From Penium margaritaceum (Eukaryota; Streptophyta; Zygnematophyceae; Desmidiales; Peniaceae): 64,000 nt of DNA. Under the pieces are notes generated by a model that ran no database searches, had not been told where the DNA came from, and saw nothing but the letters and a program-made list of their open reading frames with translations. The DNA lies in contig SZWC01007348.1 in NCBI GenBank assembly GCA_023375785.1, forward strand, positions 31,706 through 95,705, given 5' to 3'. The position numbers were made by a program, and so were the translations under genes. Shown here in pieces: positions 36,376-47,270 of the stretch. Within the stretch, counting starts at the first letter, position 1, and each line of letters opens with the position of its first letter.

Positions 36376-38405
36376 TCACGGACGCACATTAACCAAACTC
36401 ACAGCCTTCTTGAGCGAGTCACGGTTCAGTGCCTTGGTGAAGAAGTCAGCCAATTGTCGTGCTGTCTCAACCCACACGATGCTGATGCTGCCGTGATGCA
36501 ACAACGAATGCACATAGTGATACTCAACGTTGATGTGCTTTGTGCATGTTTGATGCACGCCGTCATTGTCGGCGATGGCCATGGCACTCTCATTGTCACA
36601 ATGCAACGTTATGGATACGACAGGCTGACGCAACTCGGACAACAAACGACGCAGCCACACACTCTCACACGCGCCTGAGCCAAGAGCCATGTACTCAGCC
36701 TCAGCAGTGCTGCGTGCAATGCACCCCTACTTGCCACTGCACCAAGACACAACTGTGCCGCAAATCAGAAAGATCCAGCCTGTGCGGCTCTTACAGTCCG
36801 GACTGCCGGCCCAGTCACTATCGGTTTAGCCCACCGCGACCATAGACGGCTGACGGCAGAACATGAGACCTTGCTGTGGAGTCAAGACGACATAGCGCGG
36901 TACTCGGATTGCGGCCTCGTAGTGGAGGTGATACGGCTCCTGAGAAAACTGGACTAGGAGGTTGACAGCGAACGTGATGTCTGGGCGCGTCGTCGTCGCC
37001 GGGAACATCAGTGACCCGATGACTCGTAGGTACGTGGTCACGTCAACTGGCTCCCCCACAACAGCTGGGTCAGGGCTCTTCAGCTTCACCTGGCCATCGG
37101 GTGACATGGGTGAGGATGCGCTTGACACGAGTGGCAGGTTCTCTGCAAAGTGGGTGGACAGAGTCTGCACGTAGGCGGCCTGGTGGATGTGCAAGACGCC
37201 TTGGGAGCGATCATGCTCGAGCTCCATGCCCAGGAAGACTCTGGCAGATCCGAGATCCTTCATCTGGTAGGTTGTGTGCAGCAAGTCCTTGACACGCTGG
37301 ATGGCAGCCGTGTGTGGCAACGCAATGAGGAGATCGTCGACGTAAACCTTAACAGCGGCGAAAGTCTGGCCTCGCGGACTGACAAACAATGCGGGGTCAG
37401 CGGTGCTGCGTTGGAGCCTGCCGCGAAGGAGTGTGTTGCTGATCTCTTGGTTCCAGTACCGAGGCAACTGCTTCAGGCCATAGAGGGCCTTACGCAGTCG
37501 CTAGACTCTCCCAGTGCCATCGCCAAACCCCGTGGGTTGCACCATGTAGAGCTCCTCACCCTCTAGTGAGCCATGGAGAAACGCGTTGCTCACATCCATC
37601 TGATGCAGCTCCCACCCATGCTGGGCAACCAGGCTGAAGAGCGCCTGGCCAGTGGAGAACCGGCCAACTGGGGCAAAGATCTGGTTGTAGTCGACCCCAC
37701 GAATCTGTGCAAACTCCTTGGCTATAAGGCGGGTCTTGTACTTGTCAAAGGACCCATCGGGCTTCCACTTGCGCCGAAAGACCCACTTGGTACCGATGGC
37801 CTTCCGACCTGGGGGAAGGTCAACGAGGTCGTACACATGGTACTTTCGGATAGTAGTGAGCTCATCGACGTAGGTAGCGTTCTACTCTGCGGCCTCAGGA
37901 GAGGCTCGTGCCTTGCGCAGGGTGGTCGGGTTCTCCGGGCGTGCTATGGAACGGACTGAGAGAGCGTGTGCATCTCGAGCCCCAGGTGGGATGCGCACGA
38001 GTGCAGCCATGACAGCATGCCAATGCTTGTGATGAAGCATGACGTAGCCCAGTGCGGAGCCCAGGTGAAGGTCTGCAATGATGGCCGAGGTGGTCAAGCC
38101 GAGGGCCTTGGCGCTAGGGTCCCCACTCACGACCGTGGGAGTGGAGGAGACACGTGGAGCCATGGGGGGTCGAGGCGCCACGGAGCGTGGTACGATAGTC
38201 TGCGCGCTCACCAACGGTCTGGGTCGGAGGCTGCCGCCTGGGCCACGTGTGTAGCGTGGCAGGGTAGGAGATGGCACTGAGTCCGACGGGCCAATGGAGG
38301 CAGACGGGGTTGCTGGTCCGGAGGGGCCCGCGGATGCAACCGGGGTAGCTGGTCCGGATGGGCTAGCGGACGCAACTGGAGCTGCTTGCCTGTAAGGGCC
38401 AGCGA
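36376..38405 (-). pseudogene. pol: Copia RT-RNaseH of element B
   Basis: One frame from about 38400 down to a stop at 36376. RT shows VYDLVDLPPGRKAIGTKWVF, DYNQIFAPVGR, WELHQMDVSNAFLHGSLEG, a kept catalytic VYVDDLLIA and MKDLGSARVFLGMELE. RNaseH shows TDSDWAG, TAEAEYMALGSG, HCDNESAMAIAD and the C-terminal ADFFTKAL box. In-frame stops are TAG 37884-37882 (Trp in relatives), TAG 37503-37501 (Trp in WRLRKALYG), TAA 36828-36826 and TAG 36729-36727 (Gln in KQGCIAR). The catalytic residues survive, so decay is by stops alone in this part. Confidence 0.9.
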
Positions 38406-38900
38406 CACAACTGGAGCTGCCAGTCCGGAGGGACCACCGGACGCGACTGGGGCTGCCGGCCCAGAGGGACCAGCGGACACGACTGGGGCTGCTGCCCCGG
38501 AGGGACCAGAGGAAGCGCTTGGGACTGCCGGCCCTGAGGGACCAGCGGACACGACTAGGGCTACAGGCCCGGAGGGACTGGCGGACGCGTCGGGGGCTGC
38601 CGGCCTGGAGGGGCCAACGGACACGACTGGGGCTGCTGGCCTTGAGGGACCAGCGGAAGCGTCTGGGGCTGCCGGCTCGAAGAGACCAGCGGACACGACT
38701 GGGGCCGTGGGCCCAAAGGGACTAGCAGATGCGAGAAGGACTGCCGGCTAAGAGGGACCAGTGCACACGACTGGGGCTGTCGGCTCAGAGGGACCAGCGG
38801 ACGCGATTGGGGCTACAGGCCCGGAGGGACCAGCGGACGCGAGTGAGGCTGTTGGCTCAGAGGGACCGGGGGATGTGTCACCCGGAAGTGGGAGGACACA
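38290..38900 (-). repeat. 36-bp coding minisatellite in the IN-RT linker of B
   Basis: About 16 tandem 36-base units encode a 12-residue repeat (AGPSGPAAPVVS-like) between integrase and RT. A one-base loss near 38405 (CAGCGACAC instead of the usual CAGCGGACAC) shifts the frame inside the array, so integrase and RT are no longer in one frame. Confidence 0.88.
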
Positions 38901-40424
38901 GGACAGACTCACTCCCCCATGCGACAAGATAGACACAGACAAGCAAATGAGGTCGCGAGAAAACAGGTCCTCAAAGAAGAGGACATCCCGGGACTCGACG
39001 ATGCAGTGCCGGGAGGGATGCCAGAAGCGTCAGGCCTTGGACTGACGAGAGACACCGAGGAAGGTGTAGGGACATCCGCGGGGGGTGAGCTTGCCGCCCT
39101 GCTGCGGGGCGGGCAGCCACACAACGGCCACGCACCCCCAAACGTGAGCCGGGCGGAGGTCAGTGCGCAGACCACACCAATGTTGGTAAGGCGTGGACTG
39201 GCGGGGAAGGGGACCGTTGGGAATCCTGTTCCAGACCCAGGTCATGTAGGCCATGGCTTTAAAGTAGAAGCCATCGGAGAGACCAGACTCGACCCGCATG
39301 GTGCGGACGACGTCAGCCATGGTACGGTTCCACCGTTCGGAGACACCGTTCTGGGCCGGCGTGTGGGGCGCGGATGTCTCATGATGGATGTCGCATGAGG
39401 CGAGAAAGGTCGTGGCCTCACCCATCTACTTACCACCACGATCAGAGCGAAAGCGGCAAAGAGAGTGGTCACACTCACGCTCCGCAAGGACAAGCCAGTC
39501 CTGGATGGTGCGGGCGATATCGCTCTTCTATCAAAGGCAGAAGACCCAGCGGTAGCGAGAGTAGTCGTCAGTGAGGGTGAGGACATAGCAGCCGTGCTCG
39601 CTGACAAACTCGGTGAGGAGAGGGCCCATGACGTCCGAATGGACAAGGTTAAGAGGGGCGGATACACGGGAGGAAGACAAATGGTACCTGGACTGGTGCA
39701 TCTTCCCCTGAGCACAATCAATGCACTCAGTGGGGCACGGGAGGGGGAAAGTCTCCGGGTCAAGGCCCTTGGCCGGCTGGGTGTGGAGCATGCTGTCTAC
39801 GCCGGCAGAGTGGATGTGGCAAAGGTGGTTGTGCAAGAGGCGAGTGTGCGAAGGAGAAAGCGTGCTGGTGACAAACACATGGCTTGTGCCGGCCAACGGG
39901 GAGGAGACGGAAGGGGAGGAGGAGAGATGGGGCACATGCCAAAGGTTGCCACGGGCGGTGGCGTGCAGTACTACGAGACCAGACAGATGCAGCGACACAC
40001 TGCCAACACCACGCGAGTGCACAACGTCCATGCTCATGCGGTCAAGGGTAGTGACGGACAGGAGGCTGAGTTCGAGACCAGGGATGAAGAGGACATCAGT
40101 AGGAAAGACGTCACCGGCAGGACCACGAAAACGAACAACGCCAACACCATGGACAGGCAACACCTATCCAGAGCCCGTCTGGACACCAGAGATATCGCCT
40201 ATAGGGCCGAGCATACTGAAGGCCTCACGAGAGGCCGTCATGTGATGTGTGGCCCCAGATTCGATGATCCAGGTGTCAACGGGGTCCTGGACCGAGGTCG
40301 CTAGATCGCTAACGGTCACATGGCAGCAAGCAAGGGACGCGGACGCGGTGAAAGGAGGCGCGAACCGAGACTGCCAATCGGCAAGCCACGCAACGTCGTC
40401 ATAGGAAGGGGTAGAGGAGACCAC
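38406..40424 (-). pseudogene. pol: Copia protease and integrase of element B
   Basis: Protease shows WIIESGATHHMT, in which the catalytic Asp of the D-S-G triad is Glu (codon 40262-40260). Integrase has an HHCC domain (HNHLCHIH then CIDCAQGK) and a DDE core: HSDVMGP, FRSDRGGK and NGVSERWNRT, followed by the YMTWVWNRIPNGPLP region. In-frame stops: one after TGSG near 40167; TGA and TAG adjacent at 39533-39528 (Arg-Gln in relatives); one before MGEATTF near 39426; and TGA 39032-39030 in SRQSKA*RFW, a Trp in E and F. Integrase would insert the cDNA into chromosomal DNA; this copy is dead. Confidence 0.9.
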
Positions 40425-41760
40425 GAGAGACGATCAGACAGACGAGGAAATAGGACACGACCATAGATCAGTCTCAGTCATGCAAGGCTGGGCAGGAGAG
40501 CAGGAGGTGATACAACTCACACTTCCCTGGGGAGGAGGCCGCGTCAGGCCAAGCTGGAGCGCAATGAACTGCTCCAGCTAACGCTCACGGGAGGATGGCC
40601 CGAGAGTGTAGACTGAGTGCAGAGTGACGGCACCAGAGCCCAGATAAGGGAGGGACAGTGCCGGTGACGGGAACGGAGGCGCCAACAGCTGCGGATAGTA
40701 CTGCTGCGGCACGGGTGTCTGCGGGACTGGCGGAGCTGTCGGAGAGGCGAAGCTGCTGGACAAGGTCGAGGTGTCGGGGCCAGCGGCAACGACGGCGGCA
40801 GAGGCGAGACGACGCTCCCACTGGCGACGCATGGTGGCGATGACGTGCGCCTCGTCCATCGGGAGAGGGCACGTGTACCTCCCGTGCCCAAGCTGGCCAC
40901 AGTTGTGGCAGACCGCGCCAGCACCGCTGGACCCGACCGACGGCTGCTGCTGCTGCTATTGTGGCGGATCCTTGCCTTTCTTGTTCCGGTTCTTCTTCTT
41001 CTTCCCCGAAGACGAGGAGGTAGCTGCGGCGGGGGAAGCAATGGCCACGGAGGCAACGGCAAGGGAGGTAACGGCAAGGGATGCAAGAGCCTCCATGCGA
41101 TGGAGCTCGGACTCCAGACAAGCTTCCTCAATGCAGAGGAAGAGCTTGTATGTCCAGAGCATGAGGGTGCCCTGGGCCACCATGGTGGAGAGGATGTCTT
41201 GGGGAAAGTGCATGAAGACGTCTGCGTACACACGGGTGGCGCCGTGCTTGATGGTGAGGAGCACGGACAGAGGGGGTGGAGCAGATTTGCCGAGACGATG
41301 AAGGATGTCCTCTGCCCGCTGCCATTGGGCAGTGACCGTCTCGGTCTCTCCCATGTGCAGGGAGTTGAACTCCCGGAGCAGACGGCTGGTCTCAGCGTCG
41401 CTAGACAGGCGATGGGGCTGGGTGAGGACGTGCCATGCGGCTACAGGGTCTGGGATGGCGCCAATGGCGAAGTCGCCGAGGAAAGGCTCTAGGGCCAGGC
41501 GGGAAGCTAGAGGGGTGACTGGGACGAGGGCACGGACGGCGCGACCAGCATCATACAGCTGGTCGGCCTAGGTGGGGCCATAAGGGAGGGTGTAGTATGC
41601 CCACAGGCCCTCACCTTGCACCCAGATCCGGAAGCTGAGCTCTCAGCTCTGGAACTGCTCGCCGGCCTGAAGCGGCGGCGACGTCGTCTCAAAGTCCTTC
41701 TGCCTGCGGCCGGCGCCCAGAGTGGGGCCAAGGACGGAGGTCACTGTCTGCCGCTGGCGC
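40425..41760 (-). pseudogene. gag: Gag of element B with zinc knuckle
   Basis: It is homologous to the Gag of D: the QKDFET start, WAYYTLPYGP, REFNSLHMGETETVTAQW, a Lys-rich stretch GKKKKNRNKKGKDPP, then CHNCGQLGHGRYTC, an intact CX2CX4HX4C RNA-binding knuckle. In-frame stops lie at about 41640 and 41573 (Trp and another residue in D). TAG 40958-40956 sits inside a poly-Gln tract just before the knuckle, with CAA before it and CAG after it, at the same place as the TAG in D. The N-terminus cannot be fixed; the region upstream is trinucleotide-rich. Confidence 0.82.
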
Positions 41761-41879
41761 TCAGTCTGCTACTGTGGCAGGTAGTACGTGGCAGCAGACA
41801 CAACGGGGCTGGCATGCCCTGGAGGGATGAACGATGGCGGCACACTGGTGGCAGTCTGGGAGGCTAATGGCCATAGCGC

Positions 41880-42066
41880 TTCAAGCTGTTGCGTCAAGGT
41901 GGCGAGCTGTTGCTAAAGAGCAGCGAGGGGGTCAGGGTTTCCGCCAACGACACTAGTGGGTTGGTGCTTCTGCTGCTGCGGCTTCTGCTGCTCATGCTAC
42001 TGCTGCTACTGCTGCTGCTGCGGTTGCCGTTGTTGCTTCTGCTGCTGGTGCTGCTGCTGCTACTAA

Positions 42067-42097
<31 letters not shown>

Positions 42098-43200
42098 TCA
42101 GTCTCTGCAAGAAAGGGGGACAGGGGGTCCCCCAACGGAGGAGGACCCCTCCCCACCGAGGCTACCAGCCATGGTCTGGTGCCCATTGTTCTTTTTTTCT
42201 TTGTGTTACTGATATCAGTAGTGGCTTGGGGTGGTGGGAGTTCTACCCACCCTTTGGTTGTCTTCCCCCTTCCCTTTCTCCCCTTTTTGTTGTTTTCTTT
42301 TCTTTGTTGATGATGTCAGCAGTGACGTCAGCAACGCGATGCTTACGTCAGTAACGGCAGTTGTTGGGGCTGTTGCTGCTGCTGCTACTACGGCTGCTAC
42401 TACTACTACTGTTGCTGCTGGTGCTGCTGCAGCTGCTGCTGCTGCTATTGCTGTTGCAGCTGTTGGTACTACTACCAATGCGGCTGCTGCTGCTATTGCT
42501 GTTTCTTTTGTTGCTGCTGTTGCTGCTGCTACTAATGCAAGTACTACTGCTACTGCTGGTGCTGCTGTTGCTGCAGCAGCTGGTGCTGCGGCTGCGGCTA
42601 TTGCTGCTGCTGCTGTTGCTGCGGCTGCAGTTGTAGCAGCAGCTTCTGCTACTGCGGACAATGGTGGCTGCTGTGGTTACTGCAGCAGCTAAAGGAGCTG
42701 CGGCAGCCGCGACAGAGAAGGAAATGGGGTGGGGGATTTTTTTTTCTGTTTTTTTTCTTTCTTTCACAACGGGCAGCTGCCCGCTGTCTGGTGCGAGCAA
42801 CGGGCTACTGCTCCCTGGCAGCAGCGGACTGCTGCTCGCTGCGGGCTGCGAGCAGCAGTAGCCGCTACTGGCTGCAGCGAGCAGCTGATCGCTGCTACTA
42901 CTGCTGCAGCTGGTTGCTGCTGCGGCTCGCTGCTGCGACTACTACAGCCCGTTGCTATTGCTGCACGCTGCTGTAGCTATTGCGTGCTGCGGCTGCTGCT
43001 CGCTGTTGCTGTGGGCTACTGCTACAAGCTACTACTGCGCGCTGCTACTACTGCTGCGAGCTGCCACTGCGGGCTGCTGCTGTTGCGAGCTGCTATGAGC
43101 TGCTGCTTCTGCCCGCTGCTGCTGCTGCTGCATGCAGCTGCTGCTAGCTGCTGCTGCCACTGCTCTCTGCCGTTGCCTACGGCTGCCGCTGCTGCAGGTT
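41880..43200 (-). repeat. CAG/CTG-type trinucleotide-rich leader of element B
   Basis: Imperfect (GCN/CTN)n triplets, densest at 41960-42110, 42360-42670 and 42780-43200. All frames on both strands give low-complexity Ala, Leu, Ser or Gln runs (for example a 148-codon Ala-rich frame ending at 42215). It lies between the primer-binding site and gag, where leader RNA is expected. I regard it as expanded non-coding leader, not a gene. Confidence 0.8.
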
Positions 43201-43320
43201 GCTGCTGCTGCGTGCTGGTGCCAGTCACTGCACCTGGGTGATGTTGCAGCGTGCGTCGTCACCCGCAGGTGTCGGACACGGCCTGCCGCTCACCTCCACG
43301 CGTCACACATGGGGGTCAGT

Positions 43321-43426
43321 GCTGCCGAATATTTTTGGCAGCATTTCCCCTGGCCCAACGGCCGTGGGGAAAAATCTAACGCCGCCACCAGGCGGGTCAA
43401 TGCTGCCGGAAAAATCCGGCAGCATT
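43321..43426 (-). other. Twin hairpins in the leader of B, next to the primer-binding site
   Basis: 43399-43426 is a perfect 12-bp stem (AATGCTGCCGGA / TCCGGCAGCATT) with an AAAA loop. 43321-43344 is a related imperfect stem (TGCTGCC...GGCAGCA). Both are followed on the plus strand by TTTCCCC and lie 80-190 bases downstream of the primer-binding site on the RNA strand. That is where retroelements often keep dimerisation or packaging signals; this role is inference. Confidence 0.55.
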
Positions 43427-43508
43427 TCCCCTCCACTGGCGCGTATGGGGGTCCGCCGGCGTTGTCTGGCACCTGTACGTCAGTCTTGTGCTGCTGTTGC
43501 TACGCTCT

Positions 43509-43521
43509 GGCTATGATACCA
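43509..43521 (-). promoter_or_regulatory. Primer-binding site of element B
   Basis: The minus strand reads TGGTATCATAGCC, matching the initiator-Met tRNA 3' end (TGGTATCAGAGC) with one mismatch. It is adjacent to the 5' LTR. Confidence 0.8.
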
Positions 43522-44373
43522 AGCTGGAAAACCTAGGCAGCAGGTTAGGGCAGCAGCGTTGTTGATGCAGCGTGTGGGCTTCCACACTCGTTGCTTAAGT
43601 CAGATGCCCCCTCAATTTGCTGCTCTAGAGTCTAAGTCTAGAAGCTCTGGGTTTGTTACTCAGAAACGCGCGTGCCAGTGTTCGCTCCAGAAAGCAGCTG
43701 AAAACTGAAAGTGACTGATTAGGAATGAAGAATGAGCAACAGTGGGAGACCCCTCCAAGTTCTAGCTCCCCTCACTAGTGTAGAACTTGATACCCAGCTA
43801 ACCAACCAATCAGAAAACAGTCCTAGACCTATTTTCTTGCACGCAGGGTTTTCTCGGTGAGCCCTGCCAGACGCCCGACAGCCCAAAACCCGGGCGTCGT
43901 CCGTTTTGCCTGAAAACTAGACCATACCATAATGTTGACGTTGCAAACGCAGTCGTGCGGTCAGAATCAGCTAGAAAGATAGCAGCAAAGAGTTATGGTT
44001 GCCTGAACCCGGGTAGTGCCTACGACAGTCAGTGACGCCAAGCAGGGCCACACAGCAGGAGACATGGACCCTAGGCATAACATGACGATGCAGACACAAT
44101 GCCACTACCAGAAACAGAGCTGGGTGCATGGAAACAGCATCTGCAGTGGCAGTGACCGCTGGTGGCTCGACCGACGAGGAGGCCTGCCGATGGAGATGAG
44201 CGCATCGCCGGAGGGAGGAGGCTCTAGCGAACAGTGCGTGGACCTAAGCGCGCGTCGGCTCCACCGAGTGAAACTTCAGCAGCGTCGAGTCTCGCCGTTA
44301 GTCATTTACACGCCGATGTACACAAGCCGGGAGGACACAACAGAGTACAATGAGATATGCGTGAAAACCAACA
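43522..44373 (-). repeat. 5' LTR of element B
   Basis: 852 bases, the partner of 35417-36268. On the minus strand it starts TGTTGG at 44373. The promoter should lie here, but no TATA-type site stands out convincingly. Confidence 0.9.
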
Positions 44374-44598
44374 GCCAGGAACCTAGAGCCACCACACCAG
44401 CATTAGCAACGTTAGGGAGCTTCATTGCAGTTCCTCGCCGGGTGCAACGTGGGCACTAGAGCACTCCTCGAGGGCACTGCGCATGTGTAGCCTCACCAGT
44501 TCCTCAACTTCCCTGGCTTCAACCCCATACACATCTTTCTTTCCTCATCCAGCCGGGGTTTCTATCTTGTGTCAGAATCTTGTTTTTAGCACAGGTCA
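44374..44598. other. Unassigned spacer between elements B and C
   Basis: 225 bases with no gene recognised. It may be the continuation of whatever B was inserted into (possibly the LTR of F). Confidence 0.4.
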
Positions 44599-45265
44599 TG
44601 TTGGTTTGTGTGGCTTCCACCCGTCACGACCAACATTGCTAGTTTACCGATATACCCACATTTGGGGTATATGGCAGAGGAAAGCGTGACAACACGACGG
44701 GCCTCCGAACTGTACCGAGACTTCTCCAGCACCTACGATAGCACCAGCGAGACGCGGTCGATGCGTTCCGGCAGCCATGTGGACTTGTCAGGGGTAGGAG
44801 ACTTTTCTCAGTGGGTTGAGACCCGCCCACCCGGTTCACTGTATCAGTGCGGCGAGGAGACCCAATCGCTGTTGTGGGGCTTCCGATGTTCGAAAAGCCG
44901 TCTGTGATGTCTCGACGTTGATTCCAAGATTTTTTGGCACTGCTCATGTTTTCTCGGTGGTCGAGACCCGGGCACTCAGAGAGCTGTTCCGTTGCCTCGA
45001 GGAGACCACCTTCGTTCCTCTCGTGGTGTATGCCGTGTGATCTCCCTGTTGACTCATTTGGGTTCAGCAGGGGTGACGGGGCCCGGTTCGGTTAGCTGCC
45101 GGCGCCCCTACATAAGCCCGCTAGGGTCTCATTTGTAAACCCTCCTTGTTCTTTATATTCAACATTCCAGATATAGCCAAATTCTTGCCGTCTTGCATCG
45201 CACTAACACACAGAGCTTATGTTCGTTTTTGCATGGGCCTGCATGCCCTCAAAGTTATTTCCAAT
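44599..45265 (+). repeat. Left LTR of element C
   Basis: It starts TGTTGGTTTG and ends near TTTCCAA, homologous to 50659-51326. It contains two copies of the GGTYGAGACCC...GAGGAGACC motif (from ~44814 and ~44959). TTCTTTATATTC at ~45150 is AT-rich and could be the promoter. Confidence 0.9.
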
Positions 45266-45266
45266 T

Positions 45267-45278
45267 TGGTATCAGAGC
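45267..45278 (+). promoter_or_regulatory. Primer-binding site of element C
   Basis: TGGTATCAGAGC, a perfect 12-base match to the initiator-Met tRNA 3' end, 1-2 bases after the LTR. Confidence 0.88.
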
Positions 45279-45429
45279 ACACGGGGGCATGTGACCAGCA
45301 GAAGCAGCACCAGTGGGCGGAACGCAAAGGGAACGCGCCACGTGGCGCCACGCTGGCGGCAATGTGAGAGAGCGCGAAACGACTGCAAGTGAATGCCACA
45401 GAGGCGGTGAGCCGTGAAAAGGAGTAATA

Positions 45430-46020
45430 CCGACTGCAGTGGCAAAAGTAAAAGCAATAACAACAGTAGCCACAGCAGTAGCGGCGGTAGCAGCAGTAGC
45501 GTCGGCAGCAGCAGCAGCGTCAGTTGCAGAAGTAGTGTCGGCGGCAGCAGCAGCAAAGTGCAACAGGAGCGGTAGCAGCGTCGGCAGAAGCAGTAGCAAA
45601 GTGCAGCAACAGTAGTAGCAAGAGCGTGTAGTAGAAGCAACAGCTGCAAAAGTAGCTGTAGCAGTGTATCAGTCGCTGCAGCAGTAGCATCAGCAGCAGA
45701 AGCATATAGCAGTAGCAGCAGCATCAGCTACTACAGCAGCGGCGGCAGCAGCAATAGCGTGCAACAGCGACGGCAGTAGCAGCAGTGTGCAGTAGCAGCA
45801 GCCGCGGCGGCAGCAACAAGCTGCAACAGTAGCTGCTGCGCAGAGCAGCACCAGGAGCATATAGCAGCAACAACAGCAGCTACTGCAACAGCAGCGGCAG
45901 CACTAGCAGCGTGCAACAGCAGCAACCGCGGTGGCAGCAGCAAGCAGGAGCAACAGCTGCTGCGTAGAGCAGTAGCAGCAGTAGCAACCGCAGTAGTTGT
46001 ACCTATCGCTGAAGCTGTTG
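45430..46020 (+). repeat. CAG-type trinucleotide-rich leader of element C
   Basis: Imperfect (CAG/TAG/CAA)n triplets, like the leader of B and the second interior at 51480-51960. Low-complexity frames are present on both strands; no gene. Confidence 0.85.
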
Positions 46021-46295
46021 ATGCCACTGCGAGGAGGGCCTCGCAGCCCTCCTCTGAGGGGGGGCCCTCTGAAGGGGCCTGTCGGCCCTGTTTGCACCAC
46101 CCCCTTCCCCCCCTTTTTCCTCCCCTTCTCAACGTGGCCCTTGGAGGGCCCCGCCGAGCCCCTCCGAGGGGCCCTTCGGAGGGGGCCTGTCGGCCTCGTG
46201 GGTCCCTTCGGCCCGTCGGCCCCGTGGGCCCCCTCGGCCCCGTCGGCGCCGTCGGCCGACCGACGGAGGGGCCGGGTCAGAGGGGCGGACGGGAC

Positions 46296-46327
<32 letters not shown>

Positions 46328-46349
46328 ACCCCCCCNGGGCTCCCCCCCC
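46021..46349 (+). other. GC-rich structured block with C run and assembly gap
   Basis: Repeated CGGCCC/GGGGCC blocks, then a C run of roughly 45-50 bases broken by N at 46336. The second interior (51990-52275) has the same block with almost no C run, so the run is either a real expansion or an assembly problem. Confidence 0.7.
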
Positions 46350-46378
46350 CCCCTCGCTCCCTCCTCCCCCCACACCCA

Positions 46379-46423
46379 CTCGCTCACCTGCTTGCTCAGC
46401 GAGCGAGCAAGTGAGTGAGCGAG
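46379..46423. other. Hairpin in element C leader
   Basis: CTCGCTCAC...CTTGCTC pairs with GAGCGAGCAAG...GTGAGCGAG around a short loop. A shortened form is present in the second interior near 52300-52322. Confidence 0.6.
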
Positions 46424-46479
46424 CGTGCACAGGAGGAGGGCCGGACAAGCCAGACACCTCTCCCCTCCCCTACTTTCTC

Positions 46480-46504
46480 CGATTGCCCACGTTAGGGGCA
46501 ATCG
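46480..46504. other. Perfect 9-bp hairpin in element C
   Basis: CGATTGCCC and GGGCAATCG flank a 7-base loop; CGATTG appears again at 46519-46524. Function unknown. Confidence 0.6.
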
Positions 46505-47270
46505 AAAAAAGGGGGGGCGATTGACAAAAAAATATGAAAAGGGGTACGCCTTAAAGCGAGTGGAAAAAAAAGGAGAGAAAAAGAAACAAAAAAGGTGATG
46601 GCTTAAGGAGAGCAAAGGGGAGAACTAGAAAAAACGGGTTGGAAGGTGAGGGCACCAAAAATAAAAGGGGGTGGCCGTGGGCAAGGAAAAAAAAACAATA
46701 CAAAAAGGGATGATCTTCCAACTACTACCGCCACAGCAGCGGCAGCTCTCTTAGCCGCAATAGCAGCATCAGACGGTGGAGTGTCAACGACTACATAGTG
46801 CGGCGACTACGCGACAGCTTGCAATTTTGCCTTCTCAACTAACAGCGGACGGTCGTCGGCAGCAATCTCCGCTTCAAGACGCAGCCTGGACCGGCGTCTT
46901 CCCGGGGCCCGTGGATTGTTGCACGCACTTTACCCCGTAGGATCGACGGCGGAATTGAGTCTTATCATCTCCGACGGCTGGGTCATCTACCACATGGAGC
47001 AGCAACCACACCTGCAGCCGCCACCCCTTCTAGTCTTGGAGTAGTCTTCATTCTTTTAGTGGCAGCAGCATTAGTGGCAGTAGTTAGACGGACTGTCGTC
47101 TTTGGGCGTGCTGTGGTAGTGCAGCTCGTCCGTCTGGTCACCTTTGCTAACCCGGACGCCGTGACCTCCAAGAGTGACTATACCTACTGGCCTCATTCTC
47201 TCCCTTGGCTTGGTGTTTACCACCAGGGGTTTAGGTTCCCTCGGTACCTATCCATCGTCCAGCACACGAG
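46505..47270 (+). other. Element C, unassigned stretch before the long frame
   Basis: A purine-rich part (46505-46710) is followed by ~550 bases of balanced composition. A 71-codon frame (47059-47274) overlaps the ATG at 47271 by ATGA. I recognise nothing in it. Confidence 0.5.

Larger units (their letters stand above)
35417..44373 (-). mobile_element. Complete copia element B, 8.96 kb
   Basis: Two direct repeats of exactly 852 bases (35417-36268 and 43522-44373) bound the element. Between them on the minus strand are a primer-binding site, a CAG-rich leader, gag, PR, IN, RT, RNaseH and a polypurine tract. The flanks are GCCTG (35412-35416) and GCCAG (44374-44378), a possible 5-bp target duplication with one mismatch. 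A hand count of the first ~240 LTR bases shows about 18 differences, mostly transitions, so the insertion is old. Stops and a frameshift make it inactive. Most of the non-coding length is an unusually long trinucleotide-rich leader of about 1.6 kb. Confidence 0.9.

Noticed and set aside
38208-39045. Plus-strand open frames over the B linker (for example 38386-38751) as a collagen-like gene
   Set aside because: They are antisense readings of the 36-base linker minisatellite in pol.
41889-43240. Leu-, Ala-, Ser- and Cys-rich frames (for example 148 codons, mostly Ala) in the triplet leaders
   Set aside because: Triplet repeats are open in all frames on both strands; position between primer-binding site and gag argues for non-coding leader.
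46000-46460. Pro- or Gly-rich frames through the poly-C stretch of element C
   Set aside because: They depend on homopolymer length and cross an N; the second interior shows a different length.
46480-46504. A bacterial-type rho-independent terminator
   Set aside because: The stem-loop is inside an LTR element of a eukaryote and is not followed by a T run on either sense.
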